Position numbers and translations under genes: made by a program. The notes under the pieces are model-generated. The model made no database searches. It saw only the letters and a program-made list of their open reading frames with translations, and was not told where the DNA came from. Shown piece by piece: positions 1 through 10,724 of a stretch of 51,819 bases of DNA. Positions within the stretch are counted from its first letter, which is position 1; each line of letters begins with the position of its first letter. This DNA comes from Mycobacterium sp. E3198 (GTDB taxonomy: Bacteria; Actinomycetota; Actinomycetes; Mycobacteriales; Mycobacteriaceae): positions 1-51,819 of the forward strand of contig NZ_LZIS01000096.1 of assembly GCF_001667015.1 (NCBI RefSeq), in the 5' to 3' direction.

Positions 1-790
1 GCCGGTAGTAGCTGACCATCGTGTACTGGTCGGGGCTGGATCCCTGCGCGGCCGCCTCGATGATCGCCGGCCGCTGCTTGAGGTCGCGCGCGCGCTCAGG
101 CGAAGTCACCACGATCGCGACCGCACCGTCGGTCTCCTGGCAGCAGTCCAGCAGCCGCAGCGGCTCGGCGATCCACCGCGAATTCTGGTGATCCTCAATG
201 GTGATCGGCTTCTCGTAGAAGTACGCCTTGGGGTTTTTGGCGGCGTGCTTGCGGTCGGCCACCGAGATGACGCCGAAGTCCCGGCTGGTCGCACCGGACA
301 GGTGCATGTAGCGCTGGGCGATCATCGCGACCTGCGCGGCCGGCGTGGAAAGCCCGTGCGGGTACGAGAACGCGTTGTCGGCCGTCGTCGAATCCGCGCT
401 TGCCCCACCGTCTCCCGCCAACCGGCTCTGCACCTGGCCGAACCGCATCCCTGACCGTTCGTTGAACGCCCGGTAGGCGACCACGACGTCGGCCACCCCC
501 GTCGCGACGGCCATCGCCGCCTGCTGCACGGTCGCGCACGCGGCCCCGCCGCCATAACCGATCTGGGAGAAGAACTTCAGGTCGCCGATGCCGACCGCGC
601 GCGCCACCGCGGTCTCGTTGTTGCTGTCCATCGTGAACGTGGTCAGCCCGTCGACGTCGGCCGGGCTCAGGCCGGCATCGTCCAACGCGTCCAGGACGGC
701 CTCGGCCGCCAACCGCAGCTCGCTGCGGCCGGAGTCCTTCGAAAAGTCGGTGGCCCCGATGCCGACGATGGCCGCCTTACCCGAAAGCAT
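1..790 (-). CDS. ltp2: Ltp2, steroid side-chain aldolase of the thiolase fold (3' end outside window)
   Basis: N-terminal 263 residues of a SCP-x/thiolase-superfamily protein whose 3' part runs off the left edge. It starts at ATG 790, giving MLSGKAAIVGIGATDFSKDS, and shares one base with the chsH1 stop (TGATG). The thiolase-like N-terminal core (AAIVGIG, GYGGGAACATVQQAA) is visible. In M. tuberculosis the homologue Rv3540c is a retro-aldolase that, with the DUF35 domain of ChsH2, releases propionyl-CoA from 17-hydroxy-3-oxo-pregnenoyl-CoA; that role is taken from the family. The tyrosines reported as catalytic lie past the visible part, so they cannot be checked. It is the last gene seen of the minus-strand side-chain operon headed by cyp125. 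Confidence 0.93.
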   Translation of the reverse strand, partial: MLSGKAAIVGIGATDFSKDSGRSELRLAAEAVLDALDDAGLSPADVDGLTTFTMDSNNETAVARAVGIGDLKFFSQIGYGGGAACATVQQAAMAVATGVADVVVAYRAFNERSGMRFGQVQSRLAGDGGASADSTTADNAFSYPHGLSTPAAQVAMIAQRYMHLSGATSRDFGVISVADRKHAAKNPKAYFYEKPITIEDHQNSRWIAEPLRLLDCCQETDGAVAIVVTSPERARDLKQRPAIIEAAAQGSSPDQYTMVSYYR

Positions 791-1191
791 CAGGCATCCC
801 CCATCGTCAGCGTGGCCGTCGCGATGACGTGATCGCCAAGGCTATTGGCGCCCACCACTTTCACGGTGATCACGCCATCTGCCACGGCGGTCACCTCACC
901 GGAGAACGTCACCGTGTCGTACGCGTACCACGGCACCCCGAGCCGCAGGCCGATCGACTTGATCAGCGCCGACGGCCCGGCCCAGTCGGTGACGTAGCGC
1001 TGCACCAGCCCGGTGTCGGTGAGGATGTTGACGAAGATGTCCTTCGACCCCTTGGCCTGCGCGAGGTCACGGTCGTGGTGCACGTCCTGGAAGTCGCGGG
1101 TGGCCAGGGCCGTCGAGATGATGAATGTGGGGTCGCCGTGCAGTTTCAGCTCGGGCAGCTTGGTGCCCACTTCGATCACCGGCGCGCTCAT
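790..1191 (-). CDS. chsH1: ChsH1, MaoC-like subunit of the steroid enoyl-CoA hydratase
   Basis: 133-residue single hot-dog protein of the MaoC family, homologous to Rv3541c. With ChsH2 it forms the hydratase that adds water to the 2-propenoyl side chain of the steroid CoA ester before Ltp2 cleavage (family knowledge). The conserved RDFQDVHHD segment near residues 32-40 supplies D33 and H38, which line up with the pair I recall as catalytic in M. tuberculosis ChsH1 (D29/H34, numbering shifted by a longer N-terminus). Its ATG overlaps the chsH2 stop by 4 nt (ATGA), and its own stop touches the ltp2 start, so translation is probably coupled through chsH2-chsH1-ltp2. Confidence 0.95.
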   Translation of the reverse strand: MSAPVIEVGTKLPELKLHGDPTFIISTALATRDFQDVHHDRDLAQAKGSKDIFVNILTDTGLVQRYVTDWAGPSALIKSIGLRLGVPWYAYDTVTFSGEVTAVADGVITVKVVGANSLGDHVIATATLTMGDA

Positions 1192-2135
1192 GCGTCAGGC
1201 TCCCAGGCGTAGAGGGTCCATTCCGGGCCGCTGTCGCCGGCCGGGAAGTCGATATACGTTGCGCGCACCGGCAATCCGATCTTCACCGCGGCGGGGTCGA
1301 TCCCGCGCAGCTCGCCCAGCATGCGGACGCCCTCGTCGAGCTCGACCAAGGCGATGACGAAGGGCGGGGTGCGACCCGGCACCTTCGGAGCGTGGTGCAC
1401 CACGAAGCTGAACACCGTGCCGCGACCGCTGGCCACCGCGTAGTCGATGGGCGCGGTCTTGTCCTGCCACACCGCCGGCACCGGCGGGTGCTGCAGGCTG
1501 CCGTCGGGACGCCGCTGCAGCCGCAGTTCGTGCGCCTTGACACCTTCCCAGAAGAACGCGGTGTCCCGCGACGACGAGGGGCGCATCATGGCGTCGGGGT
1601 CCAAATCCGCCGGCACCGCGGACGGCGCGGCCTCCCGGGGCTTGAACTTGAGGATGCGCCAATTCATTTCGGCGACGTCCTCGTCGCCCACCCGCCAGAT
1701 GATGTGCTGGTTGATGAAGTAGCCCTCGCCCAAACCGGTTTGTTTGGGGCCCACCACGTCGCCCATCTCCGAGCTGATGCTGACCTGCTCGCCGGGTTGC
1801 AGGTAGCGGTGGTAGGTCTGCTCGCAGTTGGTGGCGACCACACCGATGTAGCCGGCGTCGTCGAACAGCTTCATCATGGGGCCCATCGGGTCGTCCGTCG
1901 GGCGTTCCCCGCCGAGGCCGAACATCGTCCACACCTGAATCATGGCCGGCGGGGCGACAATTCCGGGATGGCCGACCGAGCGGGCCGCGGCCTCGTCGAC
2001 ATAGATCGGGTTGCGGTCGCCGATGGCCTCCACCCAGTTGTTGATCATCGGACGGTTCACCGGATCGCGGCCGGCGCGCGGCTTGGGGTCGCCGGCCGCC
2101 TTGATCTCGGCGACGGCTTCGGCGATGTCCGTCAT
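1188..2135 (-). CDS. chsH2: ChsH2, MaoC-DUF35 fusion: hydratase partner and aldolase partner
   Basis: 315-residue protein homologous to Rv3542c. The N-terminal ~180 residues form a hot-dog/MaoC-like domain (PMINNWVEAIGDRNPIYVD, GHPGIVAPPAM); the C-terminal ~125 residues are a DUF35/OB-fold domain (PDGSLQHPPVP, then the GRTPPFVIALVELDEG segment). The N-terminal part pairs with ChsH1 for hydration, while the DUF35 part pairs with Ltp2 for the retro-aldol step; this division of labour is known for the M. tuberculosis proteins. No zinc-ribbon cysteines are present in the C-terminal part. It overlaps chsE2 and chsH1 by 4 nt each (ATGA). Confidence 0.95.
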   Translation of the reverse strand: MTDIAEAVAEIKAAGDPKPRAGRDPVNRPMINNWVEAIGDRNPIYVDEAAARSVGHPGIVAPPAMIQVWTMFGLGGERPTDDPMGPMMKLFDDAGYIGVVATNCEQTYHRYLQPGEQVSISSEMGDVVGPKQTGLGEGYFINQHIIWRVGDEDVAEMNWRILKFKPREAAPSAVPADLDPDAMMRPSSSRDTAFFWEGVKAHELRLQRRPDGSLQHPPVPAVWQDKTAPIDYAVASGRGTVFSFVVHHAPKVPGRTPPFVIALVELDEGVRMLGELRGIDPAAVKIGLPVRATYIDFPAGDSGPEWTLYAWEPDA

Positions 2136-3295
2136 CGTGGCACCCTCGGCACTTTGAGGCCGGCGGCCGCGATCATTTCACGCATGACTTCGTTCACGCC
2201 GCCACCGAAGGTGATGACCAGGTTCCGCTTGGTTTGCGAGTCCAGCCAGTCGAGCAGCTCCGCGGTGTCCGAGTCAGCGGGGTTGCCGTACTTGCCGACG
2301 ATCTCCTCGGCGAGCCGACCGATGTACTGAATGCGCTCGGTGCCAAAGACTTTGGTCGAGGCGGCGTCGGCCACGTTGATGTCCTCGCCCGCGGCGGCGA
2401 CCTGCCAGTTCAGCAACTCGTTGATCCGCCACATCGCGTGGATCTCGCCGAGCGCCCGCTTGACGTCGTGATGGTCGATCGGCGTGACACCGTCGCTGCC
2501 CGGCTTGCTGGCCCAGGCGTGCACTCGGTCGTAGATGCCGGCGACGCGTCCCGCCGGGCCGAGCATCACTCGCTCGTTGTTGAGCTGGGTGGTGATCAGC
2601 CGCCATCCGCCGTTCTCCTCACCGACCAGCATGTCGGCGGGCACCCGAACGTCGTTGTAGTAGGTGGCGTTGGTGTGGTGGGCGCCGTCGGACAGGATGA
2701 TCGGCGTCCACGAGTAGCCCGGATCCTTGGTGTCGACGATCAGGATCGAAATGCCCTTGTGCTTCACGGCTTCCGGGTCTGTGCGGCAGGCCAGCCAGAT
2801 GTAATCCGCGTCGTGGGCGCCGGTGGTGAAGATCTTCTGCCCGTTGACGATGTACTCGTCACCCTGGCGCACGGCGGTGGTGCGCAGCGAAGCCAGGTCG
2901 GTACCGGCCTCGGGCTCGGTATAGCCGATCGCGAAGTGCACCTCGCCAGCCAGTATCGCCGGCAGGAACTTCTTCTTCTGCGCCTCGCTGCCGAACTGCT
3001 GCAGGGTGGGGCCGACCGTCTGCAACGTCACCGCGGGCAGTGGCACGTCGGCGCGATGCGCCTCGTTGACGAAGATCGACTGCTCGATGGGCCCGAAGCC
3101 CAGGCCGCCGAACTCTTTCGGCCACCCGACCCCGAGCTTGCGGTCCTGGCCCATGCGCCGGATCACCGCGCGGTAGGCCTCGTTGTGGCGGTCCTGCTCC
3201 ATCGCCTTCATCTCGTCGGTCGAGATCAGGTTCGAAAAGTATTCCCGCAGTTCGGCTTGCAGCTGCCGCTGCTCCGGAGTCAGTTCTATGAACAT
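2132..3295 (-). CDS. chsE2: ChsE2 (FadE29), acyl-CoA dehydrogenase subunit
   Basis: 387-residue full-length acyl-CoA dehydrogenase (starts MFIELTPEQRQLQAELREYF), homologous to Rv3543c. The usual order is visible: N-terminal helical domain, middle beta domain (YTEPEAGTDLASLRT near residue 130) and C-terminal helices (NERVMLGPAG, TFGGGVNEVMREMIA). In M. tuberculosis it forms an alpha2beta2 heterotetramer with ChsE1 and dehydrogenates the three-carbon (pregnane) side chain. It overlaps chsE1 by 10 nt and chsH2 by 4 nt, which fits stoichiometric production of the two subunits. Confidence 0.95.
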   Translation of the reverse strand: MFIELTPEQRQLQAELREYFSNLISTDEMKAMEQDRHNEAYRAVIRRMGQDRKLGVGWPKEFGGLGFGPIEQSIFVNEAHRADVPLPAVTLQTVGPTLQQFGSEAQKKKFLPAILAGEVHFAIGYTEPEAGTDLASLRTTAVRQGDEYIVNGQKIFTTGAHDADYIWLACRTDPEAVKHKGISILIVDTKDPGYSWTPIILSDGAHHTNATYYNDVRVPADMLVGEENGGWRLITTQLNNERVMLGPAGRVAGIYDRVHAWASKPGSDGVTPIDHHDVKRALGEIHAMWRINELLNWQVAAAGEDINVADAASTKVFGTERIQYIGRLAEEIVGKYGNPADSDTAELLDWLDSQTKRNLVITFGGGVNEVMREMIAAAGLKVPRVPR

Positions 3296-4299
3296 TGCGC
3301 TCCCACCAGATCGAGGCGATGAGATGGCCCGCCCAGAATCCGGGACAGGTCCTTGATCGTGGAGTAGTACCGGTGCATGGGATAGGTGATGTCCATGCCC
3401 ATGCCGCCGTGCAGGTGGTGGCAGAGCTGCATCACCGGCGGCGCCTGCGAGGCGATCCAGTAGCCCAGGACGTCCACGTCGTCGTCGGCATCCCGCCCTT
3501 CCGACAGCCGCCAGACGACCGACTTGGCCGCCAGATCGATGGTGCGCGAGGCGATGTAGATCTCGGAGAGCTGCGCCGCCACCGTCTGGAAGGTGGACAG
3601 CGGCTTGCCGAACTGCTTGCGGTTGGCCACGTAGTCGGCGGTCAGCCGCAGCGCCCCGGCCACCAGCCCGTCGGCGAAGGCCCCCATCGCGGCCAGGGCC
3701 AACTGGTTGACCCGGTGCGCCGACGCACCGGCCAAGACGTCCGAATCACTTACCGCCACAGCGTCAAAGGTGACGGTGTACTCGTCCGAGCCGTTGGACG
3801 TCGGGGTGTGCACCAGCCGCACGCCGTCGGCCTTGGGCGACACCACCACGACGGCGCTGTCGGCCGTCACGATCATCCACTCCGCCTGCTCGGCATAGCC
3901 GACGCCGACTTTGGTGCCGGACAGCCGGCCGTCCGCGAACGCCACCCCCGGCCGGTCGGGCAGGGCCGCGCCGGGCTCGTTGAGCGCCGCGGTCAGCACG
4001 CCGCCTTTGGCCACCCCGGCCAGGAAGCGGTCCTGCTGCTCGTCGGAGGCCAGGTCCAGCAGCGGCAGCACGCCGAAACCCAGCGTGGCCAACGCCGGCG
4101 TGATCGCGCCGTGGCGACCGGCTTCCGTGAGCACCGTGGCGACCTCGGGCAGGCCCACCTCGTCGCCGCCGAGGCGTTCCGGCACCGGCAGCGCCGTCAC
4201 GCCGCCGCTGACCAGCGCCTCCCACGAGAGGTCCCGGTCCAGCACCGACGTCACCACGTCGGCGACCGCCTGCTGTTCGGCGGTGAGGTCGAAGTCCAT
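3286..4299 (-). CDS. chsE1: ChsE1 (FadE28), short acyl-CoA dehydrogenase subunit
   Basis: 337-residue acyl-CoA dehydrogenase, homologous to Rv3544c; the ATG at 4299 (MDFDLTAEQQAVADVVTS) was chosen because it fits the family N-terminus and overlaps the cyp125 stop as TGATG. An open frame continues upstream inside cyp125 but reads as out-of-frame cyp125. The middle beta domain is shortened compared with ChsE2 (NEPGAALPDRPG), as is usual for the partner subunit of heteromeric steroid dehydrogenases. C-terminal motifs YVANRKQFGKPLSTFQ and LHGGMGMDITYPMHRYY are typical. It works with ChsE2. Confidence 0.94.
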   Translation of the reverse strand: MDFDLTAEQQAVADVVTSVLDRDLSWEALVSGGVTALPVPERLGGDEVGLPEVATVLTEAGRHGAITPALATLGFGVLPLLDLASDEQQDRFLAGVAKGGVLTAALNEPGAALPDRPGVAFADGRLSGTKVGVGYAEQAEWMIVTADSAVVVVSPKADGVRLVHTPTSNGSDEYTVTFDAVAVSDSDVLAGASAHRVNQLALAAMGAFADGLVAGALRLTADYVANRKQFGKPLSTFQTVAAQLSEIYIASRTIDLAAKSVVWRLSEGRDADDDVDVLGYWIASQAPPVMQLCHHLHGGMGMDITYPMHRYYSTIKDLSRILGGPSHRLDLVGAQCS

Positions 4300-5552
4300 C
4301 AGTGGTTCACCGGGCACGTGCCGGTGTAGTCGACCTGCCAGCGCTTGATGCCGTTGAGCCAACCCGAGCGCAGCCGCTCCGGCTCCGAGATCGGCTTGAG
4401 GTCGGGCATGTGGTCGGCCACCGCGTTGAAGATCAGGTTGATCGTCATCTTCGCCAGGTTGGCCCCGATGCAGTAATGCGCGCCCGTGCCGCCGAAACCG
4501 ACGTGCGGGTTGGGGTTTCGCAAGATGTTGAAGGTGTAGGGGTCGTCGAAGATCTCTTCGTCGAAGTTGGCTGAGCGGTAGAACATCACCACTCGCTGGC
4601 CCTTCTTGATCTGCACTCCCGAGAGTTCGTAGTCCTCCAGCGCCGTGCGCTGGAAACAGGTGACCGGGGTGGCCCAGCGGACGATCTCGTCGGCGGCGGT
4701 CTCCGGGCGCTCCTTCTTGAACAGCTCCCATTGGTCGGGGTAGTCGGCGAACGCCATCATCCCCTGGGTGATCGAGTTGCGGGTGGTCTCGTTACCGGCC
4801 ACCGCGAGCATCATCACGAAGAAGCCGAACTCGTCGTCCGAAAGCTTTTCGCCGTCGATGTCGGCGTTGATCAGCGTGGTGACGATGTCGTCGCCGGGCT
4901 TCTCGGCCTTGATGGCCGCCATCTGCATCGCGTAGTTGAGCACCTCGAACGACGACGTCTTGGGATCGACGTCGGCATACTCCGGATCGTCATTGCCGGT
5001 CATCTCGTTGGACCAGCGGAAGAGCTTTTCGCGGTCCTCCTGCGGCACCCCGAGCAACCCGGCGATCGCCTGCAGCGGGAGCTCGCAGGACACCTGCTCG
5101 ACGAAGTCACCGGAGCCGGCGGACGCCGCGTCCCGGGCGATCTTCTGGGCGCGCTCCCTGAGCTCGGCCTCCAGGCGCCCGACCGCCCGCGGCGTGAAGC
5201 CGCGGGAGATGATCTTGCGCAGCCGGGTGTGGTGCGGCGCGTCCATGTTGAGCATGACGAACCGCTGCAGCTCGATGTCCTCGCGCGCGATGTCGTCGTT
5301 GAACCGCGGGATCACGCAGTTCTCGTAGCTGGAGAAGACATCGCTGCGCCGCGAGATCTCCTTGACGTCGTTGAGCTTCGTGATCGCCCAGAAGCCGCCG
5401 TCGTTGAACCCGCCGCCGTGGCCCGGGGCCTGCTCGTTCCACCAGATCGGCGCGGTCGCGCGCAGCTCGGCGAACTCTTCGACCGGAATCCGCTCCGAGT
5501 AAATGTCGGGGTCGGTGAAATCGAACCCGGGCGGAAGGTTGGGGCTGGGCAC
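4299..5552 (-). CDS. cyp125: Cyp125, steroid C26(27)-monooxygenase (cytochrome P450)
   Basis: 417-residue P450 homologous to Rv3545c, which oxidises the terminal side-chain carbon of cholesterol/cholestenone. Visible elements: the I-helix oxygen-binding AGNETTRN, the K-helix EIVR (ExxR), and the heme loop FGGTGAHYCIGANLA with proximal ligand C361. Start is GTG at 5552, preceded by a strong Shine-Dalgarno AAGGAG. It heads the minus-strand operon to ltp2 and diverges from fadA5. The nearest KstR box (5712-5725) is about 160 nt upstream, leaving a long leader that contains several repeats. Confidence 0.97.
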   Translation of the reverse strand: MPSPNLPPGFDFTDPDIYSERIPVEEFAELRATAPIWWNEQAPGHGGGFNDGGFWAITKLNDVKEISRRSDVFSSYENCVIPRFNDDIAREDIELQRFVMLNMDAPHHTRLRKIISRGFTPRAVGRLEAELRERAQKIARDAASAGSGDFVEQVSCELPLQAIAGLLGVPQEDREKLFRWSNEMTGNDDPEYADVDPKTSSFEVLNYAMQMAAIKAEKPGDDIVTTLINADIDGEKLSDDEFGFFVMMLAVAGNETTRNSITQGMMAFADYPDQWELFKKERPETAADEIVRWATPVTCFQRTALEDYELSGVQIKKGQRVVMFYRSANFDEEIFDDPYTFNILRNPNPHVGFGGTGAHYCIGANLAKMTINLIFNAVADHMPDLKPISEPERLRSGWLNGIKRWQVDYTGTCPVNH

Positions 5553-5593
5553 GCTACTTCTCCTTTAACTGCTGGTCCCTATGCTGGTCTGGC

Positions 5594-5654
5594 GACTGGC
5601 CAGTGACTGGCAATCCCAGGACACTAGCTTCCCTAGTGGAGGTCTGTTGCCAGT
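5594..5654. repeat. Cluster of direct and inverted repeats in the cyp125 leader
   Basis: GACTGGC occurs as a direct repeat at 5594-5600 and 5605-5611, exactly 11 bp apart. The first copy is inside the palindrome ACTGGCCAGT (5595-5604). ACTGGCAA (5606-5613) is repeated inverted as TTGCCAGT (5647-5654), and CACTAG/CTAGTG (5622-5627/5633-5638) forms a small hairpin. The repeats lie between the cyp125 Shine-Dalgarno and the KstR box and are not explained by KstR. Function unknown; an additional operator or leader structure is inferred. Confidence 0.5.
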
Positions 5655-5711
5655 AAAACATGCCTCCACCGTAGAAAAAAGGCGCGGACGCGTCGTCGCT
5701 TGTCATAGTAA

Positions 5712-5725
5712 TGAAACGTGTTCTA
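5712..5725. promoter_or_regulatory. KstR operator between cyp125 and fadA5
   Basis: TGAAACGTGTTCTA matches the KstR palindrome TNNAACNNGTTNNA at every defined position. It ends 10 nt before the fadA5 ATG, so the fadA5 transcript must be short-leadered or leaderless, and lies about 160 nt upstream of cyp125. KstR is encoded at 44543-45211 in this window. Confidence 0.88.
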
Positions 5726-5726
5726 G

Positions 5727-6899
<1,173 letters not shown>

Positions 6900-7274
6900 G
6901 TGGGCGTCTCCGAGGCCGACCGCGTCGCGGCGGCCCAGGCGTACATCGACGCGCTGGTTTCCCACGACGCCGACGCCGTCCCGTTCGCGGCTGGCTGCAC
7001 CCGCATCGAGGTGGGCCTCAAATCCGGATTCTCCGGAAATCACCTGCGGCGCAGCCTCAATCGGGGACCGCAATACCGCATCATCGCGGCCACCACACAG
7101 CCGCACTACACCGTGTCGGGTGCTGAGGTGCGCGCGGTGTACGACGTGCTGACCAAGGTCGCGTTCGGTGGGCGGCGGGTCGCGTCGCGGGTCGACGAGA
7201 CCTTCGTGATACCGGAATCCGACGGGCTGATCCACCACATCAGGGCCAGGTTGCGTCCGTTCATCCAGCGCTGA
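6900..7274 (+). CDS. Small NTF2-like/DUF8021-type protein of unknown function
   Basis: 124 residues, starting at GTG 6900 immediately after the fadA5 TGA (no spacer). The N-terminal helix AAAQAYIDALVSHDADAVPFA followed by a beta-rich C-terminal half resembles small SnoaL/NTF2-like cone proteins, and possibly DUF8021; this is my pattern judgement. No signal peptide or membrane segment. Position between fadA5 and ddn suggests it is co-transcribed under KstR and might bind a steroid or act as an accessory to a neighbouring enzyme (inference). I know no function for it. Confidence 0.75.
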   Translation: MGVSEADRVAAAQAYIDALVSHDADAVPFAAGCTRIEVGLKSGFSGNHLRRSLNRGPQYRIIAATTQPHYTVSGAEVRAVYDVLTKVAFGGRRVASRVDETFVIPESDGLIHHIRARLRPFIQR

Positions 7275-9108
<1,834 letters not shown>

Positions 9109-9122
9109 AGCTCCCGTCTCCT

Positions 9123-9908
9123 CTACTTGATCGCGCTTGCGTTCGTTGCCGCCAGATAGTGCGGCGGCTCGCCGCCGCCGTGCACCTCCAGGGCGGCACC
9201 GCTGATGTAGGACGCCGCATCCGAGGCCAAAAACGCTGTGGCCCAACCGACGTCCTCCGGCTTGGCCAACCGCCCCAGCGGCACGTTCTTGGAGATCGCG
9301 GCGATCGACTCGGCGTCACCATAAAACAGTTCCGACTGTTCGGTCTCCACCATCCCGACCACGCAGGCGTTCACCCGGACCTTCGGCCCCCATTCGACCG
9401 CCAGCGTCTGCGTGAGGCTTTCCAGGCCGGCCTTGGCCGCCCCGTACGCCCCGGTGCCCGGCGACGGCCGCCGGCCGGACAGGCTGCAGATGTTGACGAT
9501 CGACCCGCCCTGCGGTTGGTTCTGCATCTTCTCGTTGGCGTGCTGCGAAACCCACAGCGCCCCAATGAGGTTGAGCTCGATGATCTTGCGGTTGAACTTC
9601 GCGCTAGACTCCGCGGTCAGCACGTACGGCGAACCGCCGGCGTTGTTGACGACGACGTCGAGCCGGCCATGCCGGTCGACAATCGCGTCGATCATCGCCT
9701 TGACGGCGTCGTCGTCGCGCACGTCGCACGAGTGAAACTCGTGGGGGCAGCCCTCGACGGGCCGGCGCGCGCACGTGATCACGGTCGCGCCCTGCTTGGC
9801 GAAAACCGAGCTGATGCCGGCGCCTACGCCGCGCACGCCGCCGGTCACGAGGACCACCCGCCCGACCAGCCCCAGGTTGATACCGTCGGCTGCTTCGGCG
9901 GGAGTCAC
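9123..9908 (-). CDS. Short-chain dehydrogenase (Rv3549c-like)
   Basis: 261-residue SDR from GTG 9908. TGGVRGVG (22-29), VNNAGG and catalytic S142, Y155, K159 (YGAAK) are visible. It is the first gene of a two-SDR operon whose promoter carries a KstR2 box at 9924-9937, only 15 nt upstream of the start, so repression by KstR2 is expected. Its exact substrate in HIP degradation is not known to me; oxidation or reduction of a CoA-bound ring intermediate is inferred from context. Confidence 0.9.
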   Translation of the reverse strand: MTPAEAADGINLGLVGRVVLVTGGVRGVGAGISSVFAKQGATVITCARRPVEGCPHEFHSCDVRDDDAVKAMIDAIVDRHGRLDVVVNNAGGSPYVLTAESSAKFNRKIIELNLIGALWVSQHANEKMQNQPQGGSIVNICSLSGRRPSPGTGAYGAAKAGLESLTQTLAVEWGPKVRVNACVVGMVETEQSELFYGDAESIAAISKNVPLGRLAKPEDVGWATAFLASDAASYISGAALEVHGGGEPPHYLAATNASAIK

Positions 9909-9923
9909 TGTGCTAGCGTACCA

Positions 9924-9937
9924 AGCAAGTGCTTGCT
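9924..9937. promoter_or_regulatory. KstR2 operator between the SDR operon and echA20-ipdABC
   Basis: AGCAAGTGCTTGCT matches the KstR2 palindrome AnCAAGnnCTTGnT at all defined positions; the dyad extends to AAGCAAG-TG-CTTGCTT (9923-9938). It is 28 nt before the echA20 ATG and 15 nt before the divergent SDR start, so one box can serve both directions. Confidence 0.88.
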
Positions 9938-9965
9938 TAGGTAGTCAGCCCACCCAGGAAGTGCA

Positions 9966-10724
9966 ATGACGATCAACTCCACCACCACCGAACCGGGCAT
10001 CGTCGCGGTCACCGTCGACTACCCGCCCGTCAACGCCATCCCGTCGCGCGGCTGGTTCGAACTCGCCGACGCGATCACGGCGGCCGGCGCCGACCCCGAT
10101 ACCCACGCGGTGATCCTGCGGGCCGAGGGCCGCGGCTTCAACGCCGGCGTGGACATCAAGGAGATGCAGCGCACCGAGGGCTTCACCGCCCTGATCGATG
10201 CCAACCGCGGCTGCTTCGCGGCGTTCCGCGCGGTCTACGAATGCGCCGTGCCGGTGATCGCGGCGGTGAACGGGTTCTGCGTCGGCGGCGGGATCGGCCT
10301 GGTGGGCAACTCCGACGTCATCGTGGCCTCTGAGGACGCCACCTTCGGCCTGCCCGAGGTCGAGCGCGGCGCGCTCGGCGCCGCGACCCACCTGTCGCGG
10401 CTGGTGCCGCAGCACATGATGCGGCGGCTGTTCTTCACCGCCGCCACGGTCGATGCCGCCACCCTGCACCACTTCGGCTCGGTGCACGAGGTGGTGCCCC
10501 GGGATCAGCTGGACGAGGCCGCGTTGCGGGTCGCCCGCGACATCGCCGCCAAGGACACGCGCGTCATCCGCGCCGCCAAGGAGGCGCTCAACCTCATCGA
10601 CGTGCAACGGGTCAACTCGAGTTACCGCATGGAGCAAGGGTTTACGTTCGAGCTCAACCTCGCCGGGGTCTCCGACGAGCACCGGGACGCGTTTGCCGGC
10701 ACGACGAAGGGCGAAAAGTCTTGA
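9966..10724 (+). CDS. echA20: EchA20, crotonase-family ring D hydrolase
   Basis: 252-residue enoyl-CoA hydratase/isomerase superfamily protein homologous to Rv3550. Family motifs: LRAEGRGFNAGVDIKEM (oxyanion loop 1) and CVGGGIGLVGNSDVIVASEDATFGLPEVERG (loop 2). The M. tuberculosis enzyme opens the cyclopentanone ring (ring D) of the HIEC-CoA intermediate rather than hydrating a double bond. Start ATG 9966 follows CAGGAA. It is the first gene of echA20-ipdA-ipdB-ipdC, overlapping ipdA by 4 nt. Confidence 0.94.
   Translation: MTINSTTTEPGIVAVTVDYPPVNAIPSRGWFELADAITAAGADPDTHAVILRAEGRGFNAGVDIKEMQRTEGFTALIDANRGCFAAFRAVYECAVPVIAAVNGFCVGGGIGLVGNSDVIVASEDATFGLPEVERGALGAATHLSRLVPQHMMRRLFFTAATVDAATLHHFGSVHEVVPRDQLDEAALRVARDIAAKDTRVIRAAKEALNLIDVQRVNSSYRMEQGFTFELNLAGVSDEHRDAFAGTTKGEKS

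Noticed and set aside
1125..2330. Long plus-strand open frame of about 400 codons opposite chsH1-chsH2
   Set aside because: Composition is that of a reverse-strand shadow of high-GC genes (Arg/His/Gly-rich); no motif, and the minus-strand genes here are secure.
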